From: Acidimicrobiales bacterium
Lineage (GTDB): Bacteria; Actinomycetota; Acidimicrobiia; Acidimicrobiales; Aldehydirespiratoraceae
Length of the DNA: 64,000 nucleotides
Reading direction: 5' to 3'
Assembly (NCBI GenBank): GCA_029263175.1
Contig: JAJCXZ010000076.1
Location: 19,855 to 83,854 of the forward strand
Below are positions 1-7,170 of this stretch, piece by piece. Positions within the stretch are counted from its first letter, which is position 1; each line of letters begins with the position of its first letter. A model generated the notes under the pieces. That model worked only from the letters and a program-made list of their open reading frames with translations, was not told where the DNA came from and searched no databases. Made by a program: the position numbers and the translations under genes.

Positions 1-781
1 GGCCGTGCTCGAGCTCGGTGACGGTGCTGTGCCGGGTTGCCAGTGCCCGCCGGATGACGGAGTCATCAATGCCGACATCGGCGAGGGATCGACCCTCCAC
101 ATTGGATTGGACGCCGAGACGATGGAGGGCGGAGATCCCGTTGGGCGACGCAAAAACGACACGGCGCTCCCGGTCGACCAGCACAACACCATCGCCGACG
201 CGAGGCTCGCGGAACTCTCCGACCTGCTCCTGCAGCGACAGCGGGAACTCGCCTTCCTCGATCATCAACGCAAAGCGATCCCACAGACGGCGATACATCG
301 ACTCGAGCGTGGTGCGATGCCGGATGAGTCCGGGTTCGGATTCGCGCGTGAGCACCGCGATCACGTCATCGCCGTAGCGGACCGGAATGGCGTCGATCTG
401 GACTCGGCCGATCGTTCCCGGGAGGAGGATCTCCTCTTCAACGGTGTCGTCGGCCGGCGCAGCATCCGTTCGGGGGCCGATGACCCCACCGCGAGTAACG
501 CCCTCGAAGAACGCCGTGCGAAGCAGCGACAGCAGATCGGGGTTGATCGACTCCCCCACCGGATCGGCTCGGTACACGGTGGCACCCGCGGCAGAACGGG
601 CGTGACCGAGCACGACGAAATCGGTCTGAGAGCTGCCAGGATCGACGGGTGCGCTCAGAAGCACGTCTGCGAATGACAGGTCGCACGGCAGCGCCCACGC
701 GGCAACGAGCCGTTGGAGGTGGGCGATCTCATCGCCGCTCAATGCAGTTCGAGCTCGAGCGAGCTCGGCGAGGCTTGCCAT
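1..781 (-). CDS. PdtaS-like sensor histidine kinase, N-terminal part (runs off the window)
   Basis: The minus-strand frame opens with ATG at 781-779 and stays open to the window edge, giving 260 residues without the kinase core. The start reads MASLAELARA. A later segment with DLSFADVLL, PVRYGDDVIAVLTRE and then GDGVVLVDRERRVVFASPN matches the layout of mycobacterial PdtaS: an H_kinase_N (GAF-like) sensor domain at about 1-150 followed by a PAS domain from about 190. In that family a HisKA_2/HATPase core comes next and phosphorylates the antiterminator-type regulator PdtaR; here it would lie to the left of the window. No transmembrane segment is visible, so a cytosolic sensor is expected. The family call is firm; signal and partner are not visible. 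Confidence 0.85.
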   Translation of the reverse strand, partial: MASLAELARARTALSGDEIAHLQRLVAAWALPCDLSFADVLLSAPVDPGSSQTDFVVLGHARSAAGATVYRADPVGESINPDLLSLLRTAFFEGVTRGGVIGPRTDAAPADDTVEEEILLPGTIGRVQIDAIPVRYGDDVIAVLTRESEPGLIRHRTTLESMYRRLWDRFALMIEEGEFPLSLQEQVGEFREPRVGDGVVLVDRERRVVFASPNGISALHRLGVQSNVEGRSLADVGIDDSVIRRALATRHSTVTELEHG

Positions 782-817
782 CAGCTCAGCGTATGGCAGC
801 CGCTAGGACAGGAGTCG

Positions 818-1045
818 CTAGCTGAAGCCGATCGGGTTGCCACCTTCGGGGCCGAGTTCGACATAGGCGATCTTCGCTGCCGCGATGCCGAGGTCCTTGC
901 CCTTGTCATCGGTGAGCCACAGGGTTGCGGCTTCTCCGGACAACGCGGAATCGACCTGGCTGCGCAACTCGGCGCGGTCGGTGTCGTCTGACAGCTGGAT
1001 GTTGATCTCGCGCGGTGAGTCGCTGACGCCGATACGAATGTCCAC
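818..1045 (-). CDS. DUF3107 family small protein
   Basis: A 75-residue protein starting MDIRIGVSDSPREI and ending near AKIAYVELGPEGG. The pattern of an IGV.DS.RE start, a central D..E....AL and a C-terminal AYVE.G is that of DUF3107, a small actinobacterial family of unknown function. It lies 10 nt downstream of the mrp gene on the same strand and is probably co-transcribed with it. No signal peptide or membrane segment is visible. Function is unknown. Confidence 0.85.
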   Translation of the reverse strand: MDIRIGVSDSPREINIQLSDDTDRAELRSQVDSALSGEAATLWLTDDKGKDLGIAAAKIAYVELGPEGGNPIGFS

Positions 1046-1055
1046 GGGGGTCTCC

Positions 1056-2195
1056 TCAGATGATCTTGAGCTCAGGGTGCGAGCGTTTGCTCGGCGCGTG
1101 AGCGGTAACCCACTCTGCCATCTTCACGAACGCAAGCGACGCTTCGTTGGTGGGATCCTCGGCCATGATCGGTCGGCCTTGATCGGAGCCTTCGCGCATC
1201 GGGATGGTCATCGGCACCTGGGCGATGAGGTCAACCTCGAGTTGGTCGGCGAGATCCTGGCCGCCACCGGCGCCGAAGAGCGGGTAGATCTTGCCGTCAT
1301 CACCGGTGAACCAGGACATGTTTTCGATCACGCCCTTCACCTCGATGTTGACCTGCTTGAACATGAACGCCGAACGTTGGGCGACCTTCTGGGCGGCGGG
1401 GTTCGGCGTCGTGACAATGAATGCTTCGGCGCGGGGCAGGAACTGGGCGAGCGAGAGCGAGATGTCGCCGGTGCCCGGAGGCAGATCGATGAGCAGGAAG
1501 TCGGGATTGTTCCAGAAGACGTCGGTGAGGAACTGCTCGAGCGCCTTGTGCAGCATCGGGCCACGCCAGATGACGGGCTGGTCTTCTTGGGCGAAGAAGC
1601 CCATGGACACGCATCGCACGCCATGGGTCTCAGGCGGGATGATCATGTCGTCGATGACCGTCGGCGGTTGCGACACGCCGAGCATGCGCGGAATGGAGAA
1701 GCCCCAGACATCAGCGTCGATGACGGCGACAGAGTTGCCGGCGTCGGCGAGGGCGATTGCGAGGTTGGCTGTCACCGATGACTTGCCCACGCCGCCCTTG
1801 CCGGAGGCGATGAGCATCACCCGAGTGCGGTTGCCCGGCTCGTTGAACGGGATGGCACGGCCCTCGGCGTGACCGTGGGCAGCCTGGCTTCCGGCGCTGG
1901 CCGATGGGTCACCGTGCACGAGCTCACGAACCTTGGCCCGCTGCTCGTCGGTCATGACCCCGAAATCGAGCGTGACGACGGAAACGCCGTCGAGGGCGGT
2001 GCCGGCATCGGTGACCCGGGTCGTGATCTCGCTGCGCAAAGGGCAACCGGCGATGGTGAGGTCGATTCCGACCTCGACATGACCACCATCGATGGTGACG
2101 GAACGGACCATTCCGAGGTCGACGATGCTGCGATGCAGCTCCGGATCTTCGACCGGGCGCAAGGCCTCGATCACAGCGGCTTCGGTGACGGTCAT
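1056..2195 (-). CDS. mrp: Mrp/ApbC-family P-loop ATPase (Fe-S cluster carrier family)
   Basis: 379 residues. An N-terminal MIP18/DUF59 domain (about 1-90) is followed by a ParA/MinD-like P-loop domain with the deviant Walker A GKGGVGKS at 132-139 and the family motif VIENMSWF. Family members bind and transfer Fe-S clusters using a CPxC motif just after VIENMS. Here that place reads TGDDGKIYPLFGAGGG and has no cysteine, as I recall for other actinobacterial Mrp proteins. Cluster transfer is therefore not assured; the ATPase fold is. It is divergent from a SufR-like regulator (2252) across a 56-bp region with a dyad, which suggests iron-sulfur-linked control. DUF3107 lies downstream. Confidence 0.9.
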   Translation of the reverse strand: MTVTEAAVIEALRPVEDPELHRSIVDLGMVRSVTIDGGHVEVGIDLTIAGCPLRSEITTRVTDAGTALDGVSVVTLDFGVMTDEQRAKVRELVHGDPSASAGSQAAHGHAEGRAIPFNEPGNRTRVMLIASGKGGVGKSSVTANLAIALADAGNSVAVIDADVWGFSIPRMLGVSQPPTVIDDMIIPPETHGVRCVSMGFFAQEDQPVIWRGPMLHKALEQFLTDVFWNNPDFLLIDLPPGTGDISLSLAQFLPRAEAFIVTTPNPAAQKVAQRSAFMFKQVNIEVKGVIENMSWFTGDDGKIYPLFGAGGGQDLADQLEVDLIAQVPMTIPMREGSDQGRPIMAEDPTNEASLAFVKMAEWVTAHAPSKRSHPELKII

Positions 2196-2216
2196 TCGGG
2201 CTCCATGCAGTTCCCA

Positions 2217-2248
2217 GGTATTTCCCCTACGGCGATAGGTAGAATACC
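2217..2248. promoter_or_regulatory. Candidate operator dyad between mrp and the SufR-like regulator
   Basis: GGTATT (2217-2222) is mirrored by AATACC (2243-2248), with nested CCTA/TAGG (2226-2229, 2236-2239). The dyad fills the 56-bp divergent intergenic region and sits just upstream of both starts. Its position fits an operator of the adjacent HTH regulator. It is sequence symmetry only; no binding data are implied. Confidence 0.5.
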
Positions 2249-2251
2249 GGC

Positions 2252-2992
2252 GTGGATGGTGTGTCCCCCCGACTTGAGACGGCTTCCGAGCTGAGTCCCA
2301 CCGAGTTCGCTTCGGCGGTCACGGCAATCACGAGCGCGTTCGGCGACCCCACCCGCAGAGAGATCTATCTTTTCGCCCACGAGCAGAGCGAGGGCATTAC
2401 TGCCACGGAGACCGCGAAGCGGTTCGCCTTGCACGCCAACGTGGCGCGGCATCATCTCGACAAGCTCTCGTCGGGTGGGTATCTCGAAGTCGCCATGGCC
2501 AAGCCATCAGGTGGTGTCGGGCGTCCCTCGAAGCGGTACCGGGCTACCCAGCCCGAGGTTCGTCTCGAAGTGCAAGTGCGCCACGATGACATTCTTGTGA
2601 GCCTTCTCGGCAGGGCGTTGTCGCTGTTGCCGCCAGAAGCGGCGGAGCAGATGGCGGAAGAGGTCGGCGTCGAATACGGCAAATCGATGGCCGATTCCAT
2701 CGAACCGGGGGCCACCCACCGATCGTTTCAGGGTGCGCTGCACGCTGTCGCCGATGCGTTGTCGGCGCACGGCTTTGCCGCTCGCGCCGAGAAGCCCGAG
2801 GGTCAGGATCTACAGATCGTCGCCGAAAACTGCCCGTTTGGCGATGCAGTCGTGCAGTCCCCGGTGATCTGCGCGGTGGATCGCGGGATCGTCAAGGGGA
2901 TGCTCAGCAAGCTCTATGGCCCGACCGCCACGGATACCGCATCGTCAAAGCCCCAGGGCGATGACATCTGCGTCACGCACGTCACGCTGTAA
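2252..2992 (+). CDS. SufR-like ArsR-type winged-helix regulator
   Basis: 246 residues from a GTG start. The N-terminal HTH (about 28-95) includes AFGDPTRREIYLF, ARHHLDKLSSGGYLEV and GRPSKRYRAT, typical of the SufR/DeoR-like ArsR group. The C-terminal half ends in an NCPF....VICAVDRGIVKGML motif. Cys194 and Cys207 are spaced C-x12-C and a third Cys240 lies near the C-terminus. SufR repressors use such cysteines to bind an Fe-S cluster and switch suf genes. Here the divergent neighbour is mrp rather than sufB. It ends directly against the convergent receiver gene. Family call is firm; Fe-S sensing is inferred from the cysteines. Confidence 0.8.
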   Translation: MDGVSPRLETASELSPTEFASAVTAITSAFGDPTRREIYLFAHEQSEGITATETAKRFALHANVARHHLDKLSSGGYLEVAMAKPSGGVGRPSKRYRATQPEVRLEVQVRHDDILVSLLGRALSLLPPEAAEQMAEEVGVEYGKSMADSIEPGATHRSFQGALHAVADALSAHGFAARAEKPEGQDLQIVAENCPFGDAVVQSPVICAVDRGIVKGMLSKLYGPTATDTASSKPQGDDICVTHVTL

Positions 2993-3490
2993 CTAGCTGG
3001 CGTACACCCGGTCATCGACGCGGCGCGGCGGTAGCTTGCGCCGTTCCCAACCGACCTTGTTCCAGTCCTGGTGGACGCGACGGTTTCGGCCCGAACGCCG
3101 ATCACTGCTGTTGCTGTCGCCGAGGTGGATCGTCATCCACGAGTCGATGTCGTGGAGACAGTTGAGAATGGCATCCAGATCGTTGCGCGGAACGACTGCG
3201 AAGGCACCCGTGGCCCCAACATCGCTCGGAGTCCAGTTGTCCGATACGACGAGCATCGCCTTGGAGGACGGGCTGATCTCGGCCAGACGAGCGAGACCCA
3301 GCCAACCTTGTTCGCCGGTCAGGTCATTCTCGACAAGGACCACGTCCGGGGAAACGAGATCCACGAGACGTTCGCCGTTCACCATCGTGTTCGCCACGCC
3401 CTTGACCTCGTAGCCCGCCTGTTGGACGAGCGGCTCGAAGGCCTCGACATGCGTTGCAATGAGAACCGCTGATCGATGGGTTGTTTCCAT
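2993..3490 (-). CDS. Degenerate receiver-domain protein
   Basis: 165 residues when started at METTHRSAVL. This ATG (3490-3488) has a GGAGGTGG Shine-Dalgarno sequence about 5 nt upstream; an earlier in-frame ATG would place that sequence inside the gene. The fold resembles a response-regulator receiver (about 7-115: PDVVLVENDLTGEQG, then MLVVSDN). The usual phospho-acceptor Asp is Glu54 and the conserved Lys appears to be Arg102, so normal phosphorylation is unlikely. A basic tail follows (RRSGRNRRVHQDW, RRKLPPRR) with no recognisable DNA-binding domain. It is convergent with the SufR-like gene with zero spacing. Role unknown. Confidence 0.65.
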   Translation of the reverse strand: METTHRSAVLIATHVEAFEPLVQQAGYEVKGVANTMVNGERLVDLVSPDVVLVENDLTGEQGWLGLARLAEISPSSKAMLVVSDNWTPSDVGATGAFAVVPRNDLDAILNCLHDIDSWMTIHLGDSNSSDRRSGRNRRVHQDWNKVGWERRKLPPRRVDDRVYAS

Positions 3491-3580
3491 CAGAACCACC
3501 TCCACCTCCATTGTTACTGCCTTCTGTCACCTCTGGCATGAGCCGTTTGGCTCACTATTCGGCATGATTCGCCGACTACG

Positions 3581-4063
3581 GTGGCCGCCGTGACCCTGCA
3601 TCTGGTGCGGCATGCAGCCGCGGGCCACCGGTCCCCTTTCGATGGCGACGACCTCGGCCGCCGGCTCAGCGAGGTCGGCCACGAACAGGCAACGGCCTTG
3701 GCCGGTTTCTTTGCGGAGATGCCGGTGCGAGCAGTGTGGTCTTCGCTTGCCGAGCGATGTCTCCAGACGGCAGCACCGGTTGCGGCTCAGCACGGCCTTG
3801 AGGTGGTGCCCCAGCGGTTCCTGACCGAGGGTGGTCGTGCCACGCACTTCATGGAAGCCCTTCGGGCCGAGGCTCCCGTCGAGGGCGACATGGTGATGTG
3901 CAGCCACGGCGACATGATCCCCGACGTGCTCAGCCGGCTTCTCCGCGACGGCATGTCGGTTGTCGGGCCCCGAGGCTGCGAAAAGGGCTCCGTCTGGAGC
4001 CTGGAAACCCGTGGCCGCGACATCGTCCGAGCCATATACATCGCCCGCGTCAGCGCGGACTGA
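3581..4063 (+). CDS. SixA-like histidine phosphatase family protein
   Basis: 160 residues from GTG at 3581 (the upstream ATG at 3564 hits a stop). The N-terminal LVRHAAAGHR carries the catalytic RH motif of the histidine phosphatase superfamily, and MCSHGDMIPDV near residue 106 supplies the second histidine. The small size and single domain fit SixA-type phosphohistidine phosphatases. The substrate cannot be read from the sequence. Its last 14 nt overlap the convergent Crp-family gene. Confidence 0.8.
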   Translation: MAAVTLHLVRHAAAGHRSPFDGDDLGRRLSEVGHEQATALAGFFAEMPVRAVWSSLAERCLQTAAPVAAQHGLEVVPQRFLTEGGRATHFMEALRAEAPVEGDMVMCSHGDMIPDVLSRLLRDGMSVVGPRGCEKGSVWSLETRGRDIVRAIYIARVSAD

Positions 4064-4736
4064 TCACTGCAGCGAGTCCAGCCGCGTCGAGTACGGCCAT
4101 ACGGCGGTACCCGGTGCTGATGAGTCCGGCTGCTTCGAGCCGACGTACCGACTGGTTGACGCTGGTACGGCGGGCACCCAGCAGGCGGGCCAGCGTCTGC
4201 TGGCTCACGGCCGCGCCCTCGGTGCCTGCCTCCCGCAGCAGCCATGACGCGACCTGAGCGTCGAGTGTGCCGGAAAGCAGGTCGCTCACCCGATCCTGCA
4301 TCGAAGCCATCCGTTGGGCTACCGATACCAGCCAACGACGGGCGAGCATCGGCCGCTTGCCGAGCAACGAGAAGAGGGTGAGCGACTCGATCGAGTAGAT
4401 CACGCTGTCGTTGAGAGCTCGAGCGGAGGTGGGTTCGCCGGTACGGAGAAAGAGCGGAATGTCGCCGAACACACTGCCGTCGTTCAGGAGTTGGACCAGT
4501 GCCTCTCGCTCACCGATCGATCGAGTGAGCTCGACCATCCCGGATCGAAGGATGTAGACCCGGCTGGGAAGCTCGTCTCGTTCGTAGATCAACGTCCCGC
4601 CGGCATAACGGTGCTCGGCCAGGTGCGAAGCGAACTCTTCGAGATCCTCACATGAGAGCGGAGCGAGGTCGCCTCGTCCGAGGCAGGTGCCGAGCCAGTT
4701 GACGAGGTCGATCGGGGGCGCTTGTGCGACGGTCAT
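4050..4736 (-). CDS. Crp/Fnr-family transcriptional regulator
   Basis: 228 residues starting MTVAQAPP. A cyclic-nucleotide-binding-like beta-barrel (about 25-135: GGTLIYERDELPSRVYILRSG, VFGDIPLF) is followed by a Crp-type winged helix with QQTLARLLGARRTSVNQSVRRLE as recognition region. The cAMP pocket is only partly recognisable and there is no Fnr cysteine cluster, so the ligand is unknown. The frame is open further upstream, but a coding start at 4736 leaves a sensible 37-nt gap to the DUF3179 gene on the same strand. No clear Shine-Dalgarno sequence precedes it. Confidence 0.85.
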   Translation of the reverse strand: MTVAQAPPIDLVNWLGTCLGRGDLAPLSCEDLEEFASHLAEHRYAGGTLIYERDELPSRVYILRSGMVELTRSIGEREALVQLLNDGSVFGDIPLFLRTGEPTSARALNDSVIYSIESLTLFSLLGKRPMLARRWLVSVAQRMASMQDRVSDLLSGTLDAQVASWLLREAGTEGAAVSQQTLARLLGARRTSVNQSVRRLEAAGLISTGYRRMAVLDAAGLAAVISPR

Positions 4737-4773
4737 GGACTCGGAACCCGGTGACAAACCGTCTTGTTCCCGA

Positions 4774-6051
4774 CTATCCGACCGGAGTTGCGATTTCGGC
4801 ACCCGGGTCGAACGCTGCGATCGCAAACCAGAAGGTGTCGAGATGTTCGACCGACTCGAGTCGAGCCTCGCTGCCGTCGATCGCTCTCCCGAAGATGTCG
4901 AAGACGATGCCGCTGTTGTTGTCATGGAAACCTTCGTCGGTGCGGACGAGGTCAACCCGATTGCCGTCGAGTTCGGCGACGAAGACTGCACTGGAGCCCT
5001 GGTCGCGTCCCAGGCCGACTCCGTCGCTGTCGAGTGGGCTCGCGGTTCCGGGCTCCACGGCGGCGACAAGGGCGCGGCCGTGGGCCTCGAAAGCGAATGT
5101 ACCGGCGGTGAACACCTCTTCGAGGCGCAGCACCACGGCCGGGAGGTCCGGATCTCGAACGACGATCACTCGGTCTTTCGGTTCGAGCCGGGGGTCGTAG
5201 TCGCCGTCGTACAGGAACGGGCGATCCTCGGGATTGTCGTAGCCCTGGTAGGGATTGCGGCCGTAGTCGCGGCTGAAACCCGTGACCCGGCTGAGCACGA
5301 GACCCTCGGGATTGGCATCGAGCCAGCGCTGCCACGAGACCATCTGCAGGGAGAACGTGTCGAGTTGTTCACCGGTGAGGTGGCCGACGACGGCTTTTCC
5401 GTCGAAGTGGGTCCAGAGGGACTCGGTCTGGCGGTCGTACATCACGAGCGACGAATTGAAGAGTTCACCGGATGTGCCGAAGTCGAGGATGCGGTCGCCC
5501 AGACGGCGATCGTAGGCAAGGGCGGAGTTGCAGAGCGGGCAGTAGGCGACCGTTACCGGCACGTCACCAAGGGTGTCGTTCACGATCTCGTGCCACATCA
5601 TGATCTGTACCGGATACGCCCGAGCCTCGCCGTCGATCTCGAGCGCGATCACGGCTTCCTCCGCGGCGAGCCAACCAACCGAGGCGGCGGCCTGGAACTG
5701 TGGATTGTCGATCGGTGGGATGCCGTCAGGCGGAGGTCCTCCCGAGAGGATGCGGTCGAGGTCGATCAACGCAGCCGGGAAGGACGGATCACGACGGTCG
5801 TCTCGGAGGGCCGACGGCACGGCTTCTCGAGCGGTCGATGCGATCTGGTCGACAGTGCCGACCTCGGAGCTGACGTCGGGATCGAGTACGGGATGGTGCG
5901 TCCCGTCCGCCTCGGTCACCGCCCGGTAATCGCCGGCCGCCGCCGGAGAGGCGGCCGGCGAGCTGCCGACTGCCGCGTCAGAGCCGGCACCACACGCGGC
6001 AGCGACGATCGACAGAAGCGCCAGGATGGTGATGAGAGGGCGGCGGGACAC
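4774..6051 (-). CDS. DUF3179 domain lipoprotein
   Basis: 425 residues. The N-terminus MSRRPLITILALLSIVAAAC is a lipoprotein signal with a lipobox before Cys20. The body carries DUF3179 landmarks: YPVQIMMWHEIVND, VTVAYCPLCNSALAYDR, FGTSGELFNSSLVMYDRQT and SLWTHFDG. The Cys-x2-Cys and histidines suggest a metal or redox site, but the family is uncharacterised. The protein is expected on the outer face of the membrane. It is divergent from the gene at 6146, with an inverted repeat between them. The long opposite-strand frame here is a GC-rich shadow. Confidence 0.85.
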   Translation of the reverse strand: MSRRPLITILALLSIVAAACGAGSDAAVGSSPAASPAAAGDYRAVTEADGTHHPVLDPDVSSEVGTVDQIASTAREAVPSALRDDRRDPSFPAALIDLDRILSGGPPPDGIPPIDNPQFQAAASVGWLAAEEAVIALEIDGEARAYPVQIMMWHEIVNDTLGDVPVTVAYCPLCNSALAYDRRLGDRILDFGTSGELFNSSLVMYDRQTESLWTHFDGKAVVGHLTGEQLDTFSLQMVSWQRWLDANPEGLVLSRVTGFSRDYGRNPYQGYDNPEDRPFLYDGDYDPRLEPKDRVIVVRDPDLPAVVLRLEEVFTAGTFAFEAHGRALVAAVEPGTASPLDSDGVGLGRDQGSSAVFVAELDGNRVDLVRTDEGFHDNNSGIVFDIFGRAIDGSEARLESVEHLDTFWFAIAAFDPGAEIATPVG

Positions 6052-6087
6052 GGCTGTGAAACCCCCGTTGGTCGGTCGTCACTCCCG

Positions 6088-6107
6088 ACTGTCTCGATAT
6101 GGACAGT
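6088..6107. promoter_or_regulatory. Inverted repeat in the divergent DUF3179/6146 intergenic region
   Basis: ACTGTC and GACAGT are perfect 6-bp arms around an 8-bp spacer (tcgatatg). The repeat lies midway between two divergent starts (6051 and 6146), a typical operator position. No neighbouring regulator can be assigned to it. Confidence 0.4.
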
Positions 6108-6145
6108 TGCGGGATGGGGACGTCCGTGCACTCGTTGCCACAGTC

Positions 6146-7126
6146 ATGAAGACTGACGCCATGACTCGTGACCATCGCAACGCTGCCGCTGCCGCCACCG
6201 CCCTGCTCGGCGACGGCTACTCGGCCCGGGTGCTCGAGCCCTCGCTCCCGACGGTGAGCGAGGGCCCGTTCTTCGCCGACGACCCTGTCGCGGTCGGGGA
6301 AGCCGACGGCCTCGTCGTGGTGTCGCCCGTGTCGAACGGCGATCAGACCTGGGATCAGCTCATCACCGAGCGCCCAGACCTCGCCGAGTTCGCCCGGGCC
6401 CATTGGCTCGGGGCCCGCGGTTCGCTGCCCACTGTTCCCGACAACTATCCGGAAGCCCGCAACGCCTTTCATCGTCTTGCCTATTCAGTGGTCGCCGAGG
6501 CGCGGCGACGGTCGAACGGCAAATTCGGTTTGAGGTACACCGCGCGGGGATTCGGCACGCCGTTCTTCGGGAACGACGAACAGGTGCGGGTGATGGGTGA
6601 TCTGGTTGTGCACCAGACAGCCGACGCTGTTCGAGAGATCCCGATCACAACACTTGCCGAGGTCGCCGCCGCGCTGGGAATCGAGCCGGGAACTGATGCC
6701 GCCGAGCACGACTCGCCACCGTTGGGCGATATCAACGAGCCGCTCGCCGTCAACGCAACAACCGGCATCTTTCTCGGCGAGTGGTTTGGTTTCGCATGGT
6801 CGGTCATCGAGGAGCTTCGGGCAACGCCGGGAGCGATTGATCCCGAGCGCCCGCAGCTCTGGCCCGGCCATTTCGATCCGGCCCTCGCCATCGGCGCTGT
6901 CGAGGCGGGACGGGCCACCTACGGCTGCTCCCCCGGCGACCACAGTCACGATGAGCCGTATCTCTACGTCGGCGCCTGGGGCGATGTCGACCGAAACGAT
7001 CCCTACTGGAACGAGACCACGTTCAATGGCGCGTCGCTGCCGTTTTCCGCTCTGGCCGACGGCGACGACCCCTACTCAATCGCACTGCAGTTCTTCCGGT
7101 CCGGCTACGACAGGCTGAACTCCTGA
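6146..7126 (+). CDS. Conserved-looking protein of unknown function
   Basis: 326 residues from ATG at 6146 (MKTDAMTRDHRN); a second ATG at 6161 is equally possible and neither has a clear Shine-Dalgarno sequence. The frame can be extended to 6026, but that would overlap the divergent neighbour and cover the inverted repeat. There is no signal peptide or membrane segment. Features that look conserved include ALLGDGYSARVLEPSLPTVS, FGLRYTARGFGTPFFG, the acidic/His segment YGCSPGDHSHDEPYLYVG and a DRNDPYWNETTFNGA segment near the C-terminus. I do not recognise the family and assign no function. Confidence 0.75.
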   Translation: MKTDAMTRDHRNAAAAATALLGDGYSARVLEPSLPTVSEGPFFADDPVAVGEADGLVVVSPVSNGDQTWDQLITERPDLAEFARAHWLGARGSLPTVPDNYPEARNAFHRLAYSVVAEARRRSNGKFGLRYTARGFGTPFFGNDEQVRVMGDLVVHQTADAVREIPITTLAEVAAALGIEPGTDAAEHDSPPLGDINEPLAVNATTGIFLGEWFGFAWSVIEELRATPGAIDPERPQLWPGHFDPALAIGAVEAGRATYGCSPGDHSHDEPYLYVGAWGDVDRNDPYWNETTFNGASLPFSALADGDDPYSIALQFFRSGYDRLNS

Positions 7127-7170
7127 TCAGGTGGAGGTCGCGGGCCGCGTCGCGGCAGTAGTTTGACCGC

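Noticed and set aside
4687..6156. 489-aa open frame opposite the DUF3179 gene
   Set aside because: Antisense to a convincing lipoprotein with family motifs; the translation has no recognisable domain.
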